A stretch of 64,000 bases of DNA from Filimonas effusa (GCF_004118675.1 NZ_SDHZ01000002.1:930001-994000), one strand, 5' to 3'; positions 27,073 to 36,605 are shown, counted from the stretch's first letter. Notes: a model not told the origin generated them from the letters alone. Numbers and translations are program-made.

Positions 27073-29544
27073 CTAATTCCTTCCGCCAGGCCCTCCGCTG
27101 CCACCTCCATCGCCATTGATACGCTTGTTCTCTTCCTCCGTAGCCATCTTGCGCTGACGCGCAGCCTTCACCTGGCTGCTGCCAAAACGCCACGACAGGT
27201 TTAACTTCAGCAACCTGCTCTCCCATCCCCCATTGGCACGTACCCACTGACCCGCAAAATCACTTTCCCCCCACCAGCGCATGGTCTGAAACACATCGCT
27301 GACAGTAGCTTTTAACGTCATATTACCTTTCATGAACGAATATTGCGCTCCCACATCAACACCCCACATCTTCCGCGATTTGAACGTCCCCTGGAATATA
27401 GAGGGCGAATTGTAAAACCCCGACACTTCACCCGTGATATCTTTCGTGAACTTATAACTATGCTGCATATACAACAGCGCATTAAACGCACTAAGATCAA
27501 CGGTGCGCCCCTCTCCAAACTTGGCTTTATAGTGAGAATAACTGCTGCTCAAATTGAAAAACCCTGAATACTTCTTAATCTGTACCGGCAAACTTATATT
27601 CAGGTTTACCACATCCTGGCTCGCAAGATTCTTACGGCTTATAAAAGCCTTCGAACGCTCCGCCGTATCAACCAGTGACGAAAATATGTCCGACACATGG
27701 CTATAACTTAATGCCGTCGTAAGCATATACTTATACACATGCGTTACCCGTACACTATTCGTATACTGCGGGTTTAGCCGCGTATTACCCTTCTCATAAG
27801 TATATTCATCGAGCTTGAACTCAAAAGGATTCAGATACTGGTAATTAGGCCGGTCTATACGCCTGCTGTAAGCCAGCGACCACTGGTTGGCAGGATCCTT
27901 ATTCCAGGTAACAGCCGCACTCGGAAACACATCGGTATAATTACGCGTAAAGCTCGAATCATACCTGGCATAATCACCATTCAAATATTGATACCCGATA
28001 GAAGTGCCTTTCGCATTGGTGTTCTCCACCCGTAGCCCCACCTGTACCATCACACCTTTTAACTGCTTGTTGTAGTTCACATAACCAGCATTGATATTCT
28101 CATTATAATTGAAAGTATTCGATCGCAAAGAATCCATGCTTTCTTTACTGCTTAATACATTGTAACGGCCAAAATCATTATCGGCATCCACAAGGCTCGA
28201 TTTCACACCCATCGAAAGTTTGCCCTTCTTATAATCCTGTTCATAATCCGCCTTTATAGCATAAGTATTGATATCGGTAGGCGATTTCATCCTGTATACA
28301 GCCTCACTTATAACAGAAGAACGTGATGGCGTATAATAAGTATTAGGCTGAAACTGGTCCGTACGCAAACGATATGCGCCGTAGTCCGCATCAATGTTCA
28401 ACTCATGACCAAGCGTATCCGCAAACCTGTAGTTGAAATTAGCATTCACATTATTCCTTTCATCACTAACATTATTGCTTGCATCCAGCAAACGGATGGT
28501 CTTACCCGTAGGCCGGTAACTGATCTCCGTATTACTCCTCATACGATTGGTATGGCTGTTGATATTACCCATGACAACAAATCCGAAAGTATGATTCCTG
28601 TTGGCATAATAGTCAACCCCACCTCTGAACGCATTACCATCAAAGGTGCCAATATCCAAACTATGCTGATCAAATACAGAATCAAGCACTAACCGGTAAA
28701 AATCAGTAAAGGATTCATTACGAGCCTTATTGAAATTGTAGCTACCGTAATAATTGAGTTTTTTATTCCTGTGGTTGATGGCAAAAGAACTGTTGTATTT
28801 AGAAAAAATACCAACATTATATCCCGCCGAAAGCGACCCGTTCGTCCCAAAAGCCTTATTCTTCTTAAGCCGGATATTAATGATGCCCGCATTGCCAGCC
28901 GCCTCATATTTAGCCGAAGGATTGGTAATAAGCTCTATCGACTCCACCTCGCTCGACTGAAGCGACCTTAAATAGGCCGCAAGATCCTTACCCGAAAAGG
29001 GGGAGGGCTTGCCATCTATAAAAACCTGTACACCATTTTTTCCGCTAAGGCTCAGGTTGTCATCCTTATCAACCATAACGCCGGGCGATTTACGCAGAAG
29101 CTCCAGGGCGTCATTCCCAACAGCGTTGATAGTATTTTCAACATTTACAATTGTTTTATCCGCTTTCACCTCTATCATAGGCTTTTTACTGGTCACCGTA
29201 ACACCCTGCAGGCTTGCAACAACCTTCGACAGCACGATAACAGGAACCGCGATCCGCGATTGTTTGCCAACCTTAATAACATTACTGAATGCAGAAGCAT
29301 AGCCAATATGAGAAACACTTAAAAAATAAGCGCCTTCAGCAACTGTAACAAATTCATATACACCGCCCTTATCCGTTACCTCATTTTTTAAAATAACGGA
29401 ATCAGACAAACGCAAAAGCGATACAACAGCCTGCGTTACAGGCTTATTATCAGCATCTTTTACAGTCCCTGAAATTTGTTGGGCTCCGGCTGCACTGGCC
29501 AGCAGCAAAAACATAAGAAGCACGAGATATTGGTTTGGGTTCAT
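27073..29544 (-). CDS. TonB-dependent receptor-like outer-membrane protein (copy 2)
   Basis: 823 aa from the ATG at 29544, with signal peptide MNPNQYLVLLMFLLLASAAGA. Same architecture as copy 1: regulatory-like domain (QQISGTVKDADNKPVTQAVV), plug (VDKDDNLSLSGKNGVQVFID) and barrel ending in NLSWRFGSSQVKAARQRK, followed by a Gly/Asn-rich tail. Barrel segments such as YNENINAGYVNYNKQLKGVM are shared with copy 1. The most different parts are the extracellular-type loops, which may mean different ligands. It is followed by its own terminator and preceded by a block shared with copy 1. Confidence 0.85.
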   Translation of the reverse strand: MNPNQYLVLLMFLLLASAAGAQQISGTVKDADNKPVTQAVVSLLRLSDSVILKNEVTDKGGVYEFVTVAEGAYFLSVSHIGYASAFSNVIKVGKQSRIAVPVIVLSKVVASLQGVTVTSKKPMIEVKADKTIVNVENTINAVGNDALELLRKSPGVMVDKDDNLSLSGKNGVQVFIDGKPSPFSGKDLAAYLRSLQSSEVESIELITNPSAKYEAAGNAGIINIRLKKNKAFGTNGSLSAGYNVGIFSKYNSSFAINHRNKKLNYYGSYNFNKARNESFTDFYRLVLDSVFDQHSLDIGTFDGNAFRGGVDYYANRNHTFGFVVMGNINSHTNRMRSNTEISYRPTGKTIRLLDASNNVSDERNNVNANFNYRFADTLGHELNIDADYGAYRLRTDQFQPNTYYTPSRSSVISEAVYRMKSPTDINTYAIKADYEQDYKKGKLSMGVKSSLVDADNDFGRYNVLSSKESMDSLRSNTFNYNENINAGYVNYNKQLKGVMVQVGLRVENTNAKGTSIGYQYLNGDYARYDSSFTRNYTDVFPSAAVTWNKDPANQWSLAYSRRIDRPNYQYLNPFEFKLDEYTYEKGNTRLNPQYTNSVRVTHVYKYMLTTALSYSHVSDIFSSLVDTAERSKAFISRKNLASQDVVNLNISLPVQIKKYSGFFNLSSSYSHYKAKFGEGRTVDLSAFNALLYMQHSYKFTKDITGEVSGFYNSPSIFQGTFKSRKMWGVDVGAQYSFMKGNMTLKATVSDVFQTMRWWGESDFAGQWVRANGGWESRLLKLNLSWRFGSSQVKAARQRKMATEEENKRINGDGGGSGGPGGRN

Positions 29545-29614
29545 AGCGAGTTGATTTATCGAAGAAAAGGAAACAAAAATGCAGTGAAATAAACCCACTC
29601 GCCAGGCAAGTATG

Positions 29615-29644
29615 TATTAACGGCATGAAATAAAACATAAGTGG
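29615..29644 (-). promoter_or_regulatory. Conserved upstream block, copy 2
   Basis: Counterpart of 26929-26958 (27 of 30 bases identical), located 71 nt upstream of receptor copy 2. The two genes probably share regulation. Confidence 0.45.
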
Positions 29645-29657
29645 CAACCGGGCGATT

Positions 29658-29688
29658 TTTGTTATCTCCTGTTATTGCCGTATCTTTC
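29658..29688 (+). promoter_or_regulatory. Promoter of the exported basic protein gene
   Basis: TTTG at 29658-29661, 19 nt, then TATCTTTC at 29681-29688: close to the Bacteroidota consensus TTTG-N19-TAnnTTTG. It would place the transcript start downstream of 29690 and supports the ATG at 29807 over earlier in-frame starts. Confidence 0.55.
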
Positions 29689-29806
29689 CCCATCTATGTT
29701 ATATGTGCGAACAAACCATAACATGGATCCCTTTGGTTGTGCCAGCGTAACTCACAAAAACCCAAATTCTATGTTTTCGACCCTGGCTCCTCAGCATCGG
29801 TATGCC

Positions 29807-30748
29807 ATGGTGAAGTATATAGCAATCAGGATGACCGTGATGGTATGCTATTGTTATGTCTTTACACTAAGCGCAAATGCCCAAACCCCACCGGCCGGCT
29901 CGGCCGGCAAAAAAGGCATAGATACCAGTGCCGCTATCATCAATACAACCGGCCCCGCCAATACACATTCAGAAGATTCCGCCACAGTAAAACTTTCCAG
30001 GAAAGCCAGGAAACTCCAGGCTAAAGCCGATAAAAGAAGAAACGCCATCGCATTGGCCGAAGAAATCGCCTCCGCAGCGAGCCCCGCCACCGGCCTGCCC
30101 GGCGACAGCACCAGCCAGGCACATGACACCACAGGAAGCGGCAAACCGGCCAATAAAGGAGAGATCACCAAACTCGAAGACTGCGAAATCCCCTTCGAAA
30201 TGGCCTACAACATTAAACATATGAGGCCCTCTGAAATGGATTCCCTCAAAATAGTCTTCCAGAAAATAGTCCTCGAAGAACAGGAAGAAAAGATCGTAAC
30301 CATACGAATGCGCTTCTCCGATGACCATATCCACGGATACATGACAAAAGCACCTATTCACCACTCCAACAAATATGTAGTGGTGAATATGCCTATTAAC
30401 GTAAAGATCCAATGGTGTTGCACACCCGATTCTACCCACCCGAAACACTGCGCCGCCACCTTCGCAGAAATAAAACACCTCGACTCTACAGAACACTGTA
30501 CACGATGGACACAAACTGACGACGGCACCCATATGGTCGAACAGGTAGCAGCCGCCAAAGAACGCATCGATAAACGCTCCAAAAAGAAAAAACCATTCTT
30601 TGGCAGGGTAGTTGAGTTTTTCCAGTTTAAACCCAAAGAAAAATATATCCTGATTCCTGTAGATAAAACGTTCAGAGAGCTGCTGAAGCCGCCTGTCCAG
30701 AATACGGATAATCAGCATACAACACCAACCAAAATCAATCAGTTCTAA
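29807..30748 (+). CDS. Hypothetical exported protein
   Basis: 313 aa from the ATG at 29807, chosen because it gives a signal peptide (MVKYIAIRMTVMVCYCYVF...ANAQ) and lies after the promoter. A low-complexity Ala/Ser/Thr/Lys region (about residues 27-115) is followed by a compact part with CEIPFEMAYNIKHMRPSEMD, three Cys/His-rich stretches (QWCCTPDSTHPKHC, HLDSTEHCTRW) and a basic C-terminus (RSKKKKPFFG). No family is recognised. The clustered Cys and His could bind metal or form disulfides in the periplasm; this is inference. Confidence 0.65.
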   Translation: MVKYIAIRMTVMVCYCYVFTLSANAQTPPAGSAGKKGIDTSAAIINTTGPANTHSEDSATVKLSRKARKLQAKADKRRNAIALAEEIASAASPATGLPGDSTSQAHDTTGSGKPANKGEITKLEDCEIPFEMAYNIKHMRPSEMDSLKIVFQKIVLEEQEEKIVTIRMRFSDDHIHGYMTKAPIHHSNKYVVVNMPINVKIQWCCTPDSTHPKHCAATFAEIKHLDSTEHCTRWTQTDDGTHMVEQVAAAKERIDKRSKKKKPFFGRVVEFFQFKPKEKYILIPVDKTFRELLKPPVQNTDNQHTTPTKINQF

Positions 30749-30853
30749 ACCCGCTACGCACTGCAACTCATTTTAATAGTGAGTTAGTGTTAATTTCACA
30801 TGATCCGGCTTCGGCTGCCTGCCAATAGTAGATTGATCTAACAGCGTGTAATT

Positions 30854-33493
30854 ATGACAGCAGAACAACAACGTTTAAAAGCAAATGCAAATAGAAAAGT
30901 ACCACTCGAACAATGGGGACCATATTTATCGGACCGGCAATGGGGTACAGTAAGAGAAGATTATAGCGAAAATGGAGATGCGTGGAATTATTTCCCTTTT
31001 CACCATGCCCACAGCCGCGCTTACCGATGGGGCGAAGATGGCATCGGCGGCATTTGCGATTTCTTCCAGAACCTCTGCTTCTCCGTTGCCATGTGGAACG
31101 GTAAAGACAAAATACTGAAAGAACGCTTGTTCGGCCTCGGCAACTACGAAGGCAACCACGGCGAAGACGTAAAAGAACTCTATTACTACCTCGATAATAT
31201 TCCTTCGCATTACTATATGCGGATGTTATATAAATACCCGCAACAGGCATTCCCTTACACCGATCTGGCCGAAACAAACCGCAACCGCAGCAAAGCAGAA
31301 CCCGAATACGAAATCCTAGATACCGGCGTATTTAACGACAACAAATACTTCGACGTTTATATCACCTACGCTAAATTCAGCAAGTGCGATATTGGAATTA
31401 AAATAGAAGTGGTTAACCGTGGAAAAACAGCGGCGCCCATCACACTGCTGCCTACACTATGGTTCTATAACCGCTGGCAATACGGTGGCGTAGAAAAGAA
31501 ACCTTCCATCACCCGTGTGAATCACGGCACCGTGAAGGCAAAACATGAACGGCTGGGCTCCTATTATTTTTATTTCCCTAAAACAGAAGACCAGTTCTTT
31601 ACCGAAAACGAAAGCAACAACGAAAAGCTCTTTAAAAAGCCTAACGCAGCCCCTTTCGTAAAAGATGCCATTAATGACGCCATTATAGAAAACAAGAATG
31701 TCGATCTGCTGCGCAAACTGGATAAAGGCACTAAGTTTTCACCCGTCTTCAAATATAAAGTGCCCGGAGGCGCCGCTAAAACGCTATACCTGCGCTTATC
31801 AGACAACCTGATAGACGAACCCTTCGCACACGGGTTCGAAGAAATTTTTCAGCAACGCAAAACAGAAGCCGACGACTTCTATAAAGCCATTTTACCCGCC
31901 CACATCACAGAACAGCAAAAGCAGATCCAGCGGCAGGCGCTCGCAGGACTATTATGGAGCAAACAATATTATCATTTTGATATCGAACGCTGGCTCTCCG
32001 TCCCCGATGGCATTTCACCGCTAAGCACCCAAAGAACATTGGGCCGCAATCACGATTGGCCGCACCTTAAAAACCAGGATATCATTCTCATGCCCGACAA
32101 ATGGGAGTACCCCTGGTATGCCGCATGGGACCTGGCATTCCATTGCATCCCCATGGCCATGATAGACCCCACATTTGCCAAACACCAGTTGATCCTGGTA
32201 ATGCGCGAATGGTATATGAAACCCGATGGCCAGCTCCCCGCATACGAATGGAATTTCAGCGACGTAAATCCCCCCGTACACGCCTGGGCCGCCCTGCAGG
32301 TCTATCATATCGAAAAAAAGAATACCGGTAAAGGCGACGTGGCTTTCCTGAAACGTATCTTCCAGAAACTGCTTATCAACTTTACCTGGTGGACAAACCG
32401 TAAAGACCCCAACGGCAATAACATCTTCGAAGGCGGCTTCCTGGGTCTCGATAATATAGGCGTCTTTAACCGCAGCATCCAACTGCACGGACAAATGGCC
32501 CTGGAACAGGCCGATGGCACCAGCTGGATGGGCATGTACGCCCTCAACCTCATGGATATGGCCATCGAAATTGCCATGCATGATATTTCATTCGAAGACA
32601 CTGCCACCAAATTCTTCGAACACTTCATCCTCATCGCAGAAGCATTGAACGAACTGGGCATGTGGGACGACGAGGATAAGTTCTTCTACGATATGCTCGT
32701 AGCCCCAGGCACTCAACCATTGCGCCTGAAAATTCAGTCTATCGTAGGCCTTACAACCTTATTCGCTGTATCCATCATCGAAAAAACAGTATCCCGCCGC
32801 CTCGACGATTTCACCAAACGCATTACCTGGTTCGAAAACTACAGGACCAAAAACAATAAGTTCTGGCCCAACGAAGAACGCACAGGCAGCAACAATATTT
32901 TACTGTCGCTTATCTCACAGGAAAAACTCACCGCATTACTGCAACGCCTGCTGAACGAAACAGAATTTCTTTCCAATGGCGGCATAAGGGCGCTCTCCAA
33001 ATACCATGAACAATACCCCTATTCCGTTCAGATAGATGGCGTAGAATACTCTATTCAATACGATCCCGGCGATTCCACCTCCAACTTTTTCGGTGGCAAC
33101 AGTAACTGGCGCGGCCCCGTATGGATGCCCATCAATTACCTCATCATACAGTCCATCAAAAAGTTCGGCGAATTCTACAACGGCCGCCTCGAAGTAGAAT
33201 ACCCCACCGGCTCCGGCAAAAAAATGGAACTGAAAGAAGTCGCCGACGCCCTTACCAAAAGGGTAATAGGCCTCTTCGAAAAAGACCTTTCAGGCGCCCG
33301 CCCCTCACACGGCAAATACAACTGGTTTTACCAGCAACCGGGCAACGAAAACCTTATCCTCTTTTATGAATATTTCCACGGCGACACCGGCAGCGGCCTT
33401 GGCGCCGCCCACCAGACCGGCTGGACAGCTCTGGTAGCTTCACTAATAAGCGAAACAGCAGAAAAGAAAGATAAAAAACAATCATCCACCTGA
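30854..33493 (+). CDS. GH63-type glucosidase (MGH1-like glycoside hydrolase)
   Basis: 879 aa, with no signal peptide, so probably cytosolic. The N-terminus (PLEQWGPYLSDRQWGTVREDYSENGDAWNYF) and HHAHSRAYRWGEDGIGG are hallmarks of bacterial glucosidases of glycoside hydrolase family 63. The central (alpha/alpha)6 part has WDLAFHCIPMAMIDPTFAK and GFLGLDNIGVFNRS, and the C-terminus holds NSNWRGPVWMPINYLII and SGARPSHGKYNWF. It hydrolyses alpha-linked glucose or mannose-containing substrates; exact specificity is uncertain. A strong terminator follows; no other sugar gene is adjacent. Confidence 0.92.
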   Translation: MTAEQQRLKANANRKVPLEQWGPYLSDRQWGTVREDYSENGDAWNYFPFHHAHSRAYRWGEDGIGGICDFFQNLCFSVAMWNGKDKILKERLFGLGNYEGNHGEDVKELYYYLDNIPSHYYMRMLYKYPQQAFPYTDLAETNRNRSKAEPEYEILDTGVFNDNKYFDVYITYAKFSKCDIGIKIEVVNRGKTAAPITLLPTLWFYNRWQYGGVEKKPSITRVNHGTVKAKHERLGSYYFYFPKTEDQFFTENESNNEKLFKKPNAAPFVKDAINDAIIENKNVDLLRKLDKGTKFSPVFKYKVPGGAAKTLYLRLSDNLIDEPFAHGFEEIFQQRKTEADDFYKAILPAHITEQQKQIQRQALAGLLWSKQYYHFDIERWLSVPDGISPLSTQRTLGRNHDWPHLKNQDIILMPDKWEYPWYAAWDLAFHCIPMAMIDPTFAKHQLILVMREWYMKPDGQLPAYEWNFSDVNPPVHAWAALQVYHIEKKNTGKGDVAFLKRIFQKLLINFTWWTNRKDPNGNNIFEGGFLGLDNIGVFNRSIQLHGQMALEQADGTSWMGMYALNLMDMAIEIAMHDISFEDTATKFFEHFILIAEALNELGMWDDEDKFFYDMLVAPGTQPLRLKIQSIVGLTTLFAVSIIEKTVSRRLDDFTKRITWFENYRTKNNKFWPNEERTGSNNILLSLISQEKLTALLQRLLNETEFLSNGGIRALSKYHEQYPYSVQIDGVEYSIQYDPGDSTSNFFGGNSNWRGPVWMPINYLIIQSIKKFGEFYNGRLEVEYPTGSGKKMELKEVADALTKRVIGLFEKDLSGARPSHGKYNWFYQQPGNENLILFYEYFHGDTGSGLGAAHQTGWTALVASLISETAEKKDKKQSST

Positions 33494-33510
33494 CAGCTCA
33501 CCCTACCAGG

Positions 33511-33562
33511 TAATAACAACACTGCCCCGGCCCAACCCAAAACGAGGGCAGCGTTGTTATTA
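33511..33562. terminator. Intrinsic terminator of the GH63 gene
   Basis: 17-bp stem with one mismatch (33511-33527 with 33546-33562) around an 18-nt loop, 18 nt after the stop codon. Confidence 0.75.
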
Positions 33563-33876
33563 TCCCAGCTTTCAACTGAAACGGCATCCTCCCAAACCAC
33601 ACCCACAAGAGCAGGCACAAAAACGCTATAATCACAATACCTGCAATTTCTCCATACACGCTAATAGGGCATATATGGCGCACCTCCTCTTGCCGGCGCA
33701 GAAATAATAAAGAGTATTTATCCTGCATCAGTTGATACGTCCGGCTAACTTGTTAAGCAACTCCCCTCCCTGAGTCACAATAAGCTGACTTGCATTAACA
33801 ATATCATGTACCTCGGGGGCATGGCTTTTGCAGCACTCCACAGGCAAATTCATTTGTTAATATAAAAGCAAACACT
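33563..33876. other. Intergenic stretch, no supported gene
   Basis: About 310 bp. A minus-strand frame at 33498-33728 would encode 76 aa with one membrane helix, but its end lies inside the terminator hairpin and it has no family resemblance, so it is not accepted. The last 50 bp upstream of the PfpI gene are A/T-rich. Confidence 0.45.
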
Positions 33877-34425
33877 ATGTCAACACTCAACGGTAAAAAA
33901 GTAGCGATCTTAACCGAAAATGGTTTTGAAGAAGTAGAGTTAACAAGTCCCAAAGAGGCCCTGGAAAAAGCAGGCGCCACCGTGCATATCGTATCAAAAC
34001 AGGAAGGAAAGGTCAAAGCCTGGGATCATGACCACTGGTCCATAGAATTACCTGTAGACGTATCTCTATCCGAAGCAATTGCAGAAGACTACGACGCCCT
34101 CCTGGTCCCCGGCGGCGTACTAAACCCCGACCAGATGCGCGGACAGCAGGAATATGTATCCTTTGCTACTCATTTCCTCGAATCGGGTAAGCCACTGGCC
34201 GCCATCTGCCACGGCCCGCAGTTACTCATCGAAACAGGCCTGCTCGAAGGCCGCAATATGACCTCCTACCCTTCCATTAAAACCGACCTCGTCAATGCCG
34301 GCGTAAAATGGGAAGACAAAGAAGTAATTACAGATAACGGCCTGGTAACCAGCCGCAGCCCCAAAGACCTGGAAGCATTTAACAAAAAAATGATAGAAGA
34401 AATTGCCGAAGGAGTACACGCCTAG
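33877..34425 (+). CDS. DJ-1/PfpI family protein (YhbO-like)
   Basis: 182 aa, full length for the family. The nucleophile elbow AAICHGPQLLIETGLLEGR holds the catalytic Cys and adjacent His. The N-terminal strand KKVAILTENGFEEVE supplies the conserved Glu, and the GGVLNPDQMRGQ loop is typical of PfpI/YhbO. Such proteins act in the cytosol as protein or nucleotide deglycases, or as stress-response hydrolases. It stands alone and ends at a strong terminator. Confidence 0.92.
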   Translation: MSTLNGKKVAILTENGFEEVELTSPKEALEKAGATVHIVSKQEGKVKAWDHDHWSIELPVDVSLSEAIAEDYDALLVPGGVLNPDQMRGQQEYVSFATHFLESGKPLAAICHGPQLLIETGLLEGRNMTSYPSIKTDLVNAGVKWEDKEVITDNGLVTSRSPKDLEAFNKKMIEEIAEGVHA

Positions 34426-34457
34426 GCATTAGCCATCCAACCTCAAAAAAAGAACTA

Positions 34458-34490
34458 AAAGCCTGTAATGCCGCCCGTATTACAGGCTTT
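34458..34490. terminator. Intrinsic terminator of the PfpI gene
   Basis: Perfect 12-bp stem AAAGCCTGTAAT with ATTACAGGCTTT and a 9-nt loop, 33 nt after the stop codon. Confidence 0.88.
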
Positions 34491-34595
34491 CAATTTCCCG
34501 CCCACGCCCCTCCGGCACAGTAACAATTCCAATATCCCCCAACGAAAACTGCGCACATTTAATTTTATTTAAAATACGGATCCCTATCAAAATAA

Positions 34596-34611
34596 GTAGT
34601 AAATTTACTAC
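34596..34611. promoter_or_regulatory. 16-bp palindromic operator of hicAB
   Basis: Perfect palindrome GTAGTAAATTTACTAC, 40 nt upstream of hicA. Its right end overlaps TACCTTTA (34609-34616), a -7-like element, so a bound repressor would block the promoter. HicB antitoxins with a DNA-binding C-terminus autoregulate in this way, so HicB is the likely ligand. Confidence 0.65.
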
Positions 34612-34651
34612 CTTTACAATCGATCCTTATAGATCATTTCAACCGCTAACC

Positions 34652-34831
34652 ATGAAATACAGCGAATTACATCGAAAGATTCGTCGTAGTGGCTGGACGC
34701 ATATACGTACAGAAGGCAGCCACTACATTTACGAAAAGGAAGGGCGAACCTACCCTGTTCCTTTTCACGGAACCAAAGAGATAGGCGAAGGACTGAGAAA
34801 AAAAATAATAAAAGAAATGCAACTTAACTAA
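34652..34831 (+). CDS. hicA: HicA-type toxin (mRNA interferase)
   Basis: 59 aa, a typical short HicA. It begins MKYSELHRKIRRSGWTHIRT and carries the conserved G-S-H motif with the catalytic His24 (EGSHYIYEKEGRTYPVPFHG), then the KEIGEGLRKKIIKEM helix. HicA has a double-stranded-RNA-binding-like fold and cleaves mRNA when free of its antitoxin. It precedes hicB by 27 nt; the toxin-first order is usual for hicAB. The gene is shorter than common size cut-offs and could be missed in automatic calls. Confidence 0.85.
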   Translation: MKYSELHRKIRRSGWTHIRTEGSHYIYEKEGRTYPVPFHGTKEIGEGLRKKIIKEMQLN

Positions 34832-34858
34832 CCTCATTCCATTAATAACAAACTCAAA

Positions 34859-35257
34859 ATGAAAACAGTAAGAATTATCATCGAAAAAAGTAAAGACCAC
34901 TACAGCGCCTATGCCGAAAATATAACCGGCATTTACGGAGCAGGCGATACGGTAGAGGAAGCCAAAACCTCGATCCTGGAAGCAATTCGTTTATTGATGG
35001 AAAACAATTCAGAAAAAAACATACCAGCCATTTTAAAAGGTGATTATGCACTGGTATTTAAATTCGATATGGAAAGTCTGCTAAAATACTACGGCAAAGT
35101 ATTTACAAAATCTGCACTGGAACACATTACCGGCATTAACCAGCGCCAGCTGCAACATTATTCAAGCGGCCTCAAAAAACCAAGACCTGCTCAAAAAGAA
35201 AAGCTGCAAAAAGCGCTGCACGCATTAGGTAGCGAACTTATGTCGGTGGAATTGTAG
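34859..35257 (+). CDS. hicB: HicB-type antitoxin
   Basis: 132 aa. The N-terminal half is the partly degraded RNase H-like HicB domain (RIIIEKSKDHYSAYAENITGIYGAGDTVEEA and the following helix). The C-terminal part has a helix-turn-helix-type stretch (FTKSALEHITGINQRQLQHYSSGLKKPRPAQ) for DNA binding. It should neutralise HicA and repress the operon through the palindrome at 34596-34611. It is translated from the same mRNA as hicA. Confidence 0.85.
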   Translation: MKTVRIIIEKSKDHYSAYAENITGIYGAGDTVEEAKTSILEAIRLLMENNSEKNIPAILKGDYALVFKFDMESLLKYYGKVFTKSALEHITGINQRQLQHYSSGLKKPRPAQKEKLQKALHALGSELMSVEL

Positions 35258-35350
35258 CAACATCATATCTCATTACTTTTAATCCGGCATAACCATTATT
35301 CAAATGCAATAGTTCAATCTGCATTTATGCCCATTAGTACACAAAACAAT

Positions 35351-36091
35351 CTAATTGGCATAAGTAAGCTTCTGCCGCTGACGGTAAATGACCGGCTGAT
35401 TATATTGTATCGCAGGGTTCCAGTCAGGGCCGTTTCTAACAATGTTTAAAGCATGCTCATCAAGTTCGGGATATCCCGAACTGCTGCTTACCCGAACATC
35501 CGTAATATGCCCCTGCTTATCCACTGAAAAGTCGATTACCACATCTCCACCAATAGCGCCCTTCTTATACGCTCGCGGCTGGTTCTTAACCAGGCTTGCT
35601 GCCAGGTACTCGCGCCAGGCCTTATCACCACCGTTAAAAGTAGCCTGCTGCTGGTAAATAAAATCCGGAATGGGCCTGCCAATACTGTCTATCCCTTCTA
35701 CCGCAACAAAATCCCCTTTTTTATCAAAGTGCACAACAGCCATAAGAGGACCACTTTTGTAATAATGATACAAAAGCACCATATTGCCCCTTTCATAAAT
35801 AGCAGAATCCTTTAATCTGCCCGATTCATAATATATCCTGAACACGCCATCCATCATTGGGGTTTTGGCAGATGAATCCGTCAGTGTCTTATCATGAATA
35901 AGCACATTGTCACTGTAACGGTACTGGAACAAATGCCATCCATTACCCTCTTTTACCAGCTTATCTATAGAAGCTATGGAATCTTTGCCTGAAGTGGGCT
36001 TGGGATTAAGATTGTAACGATACACGGTATCATTCTGTGCAAACAACGCGCTGCCCCATAAAACAAGCAGCACTGCGAAAAGGGATTTCAT
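35351..36091 (-). CDS. TonB C-terminal domain protein
   Basis: 246 aa from the ATG at 36091, which starts a signal peptide (MKSLFAVLLVLWGSALFAQ). A longer frame to 36199 is not supported. The middle has MORN-like YxxGxL repeats (DGVFRIYYESGRLKDSAIYERG). The C-terminus has the TonB_C pattern: GGDVVIDFSVDKQGHITDVRV, GYPELDEHALNIVRNGPDWNPA. With no proline-rich spanning stretch or membrane anchor after the signal, it may not be an active energy transducer but a periplasmic TonB-C protein, as is common in Bacteroidota. Single gene. Confidence 0.8.
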   Translation of the reverse strand: MKSLFAVLLVLWGSALFAQNDTVYRYNLNPKPTSGKDSIASIDKLVKEGNGWHLFQYRYSDNVLIHDKTLTDSSAKTPMMDGVFRIYYESGRLKDSAIYERGNMVLLYHYYKSGPLMAVVHFDKKGDFVAVEGIDSIGRPIPDFIYQQQATFNGGDKAWREYLAASLVKNQPRAYKKGAIGGDVVIDFSVDKQGHITDVRVSSSSGYPELDEHALNIVRNGPDWNPAIQYNQPVIYRQRQKLTYAN

Positions 36092-36225
36092 GTTATAGGG
36101 TTTAGTACTGGTAAAAATTAAAGCTTCCTGTCCGGACGCAAATAAGGCGCCGGCAAGATAATATTTTCTTTTCACCGCAGCACTACACCCCCGCCGCAAA
36201 AGAGTCCGCCACCGTTTAAAGGAAC

Positions 36226-36597
36226 TTAACCGTTACCCTCACCCCCTTCTACCGCAGGTCTAAGACATATCTGCGCCGCTTCCTGCGCAAGCATATCCTG
36301 CGCCTGCTGCTCACTGCCTCCCGCCGACAATATTTTACATGCTATGCCTGCCAACCGCCGGTAGTCCGCAAAGCAACGCTGCAGTTTGGGAATACCATTA
36401 TAAGCCGCACTGGCGAGTATGGAAGCCTGCGCCATATTGGCAGCACTTTTACGGCTGCCCGCAAAAGCAGGATCCGAAAACCAGCGCTTCCCGGTGAGGT
36501 TGCTTTTCTTACGCAGAAATCCCTTCCCACCCCGCTTGTAAAAATTTAATTTACCAATAGTGCCTTCCCGTATTACAGGACCGGTTTGCTTTGCCAT
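36226..36597 (-). CDS. Bacteroidota-type hypothetical protein
   Basis: 123 aa. The start MAKQTGPVIREGTIGKLNFYKRGGKGFLRKKSNLTG matches a small family often seen in Bacteroidota, usually near accessory regions, with unknown function. A G-x-L/I-x-F-Y-K core and a basic patch (RKKSNLTGKRW) suggest nucleic-acid contact, but nothing is proven. The C-terminal half is helical and Ala-rich (AQASILASAAYNG). It lies downstream of the XRE regulator gene on the same strand, with a 92-nt gap. Confidence 0.65.
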   Translation of the reverse strand: MAKQTGPVIREGTIGKLNFYKRGGKGFLRKKSNLTGKRWFSDPAFAGSRKSAANMAQASILASAAYNGIPKLQRCFADYRRLAGIACKILSAGGSEQQAQDMLAQEAAQICLRPAVEGGEGNG

Positions 36598-36605
36598 AAC
36601 TTTAG

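Noticed and set aside
30765-30785. 6-bp inverted repeat AACTCA/TGAGTT as terminator
   Set aside because: Short stem without a T tract; not enough to call.
33498-33728. 76-aa minus-strand open frame with a membrane helix
   Set aside because: Its end lies in the GH63 terminator hairpin and there is no family resemblance.
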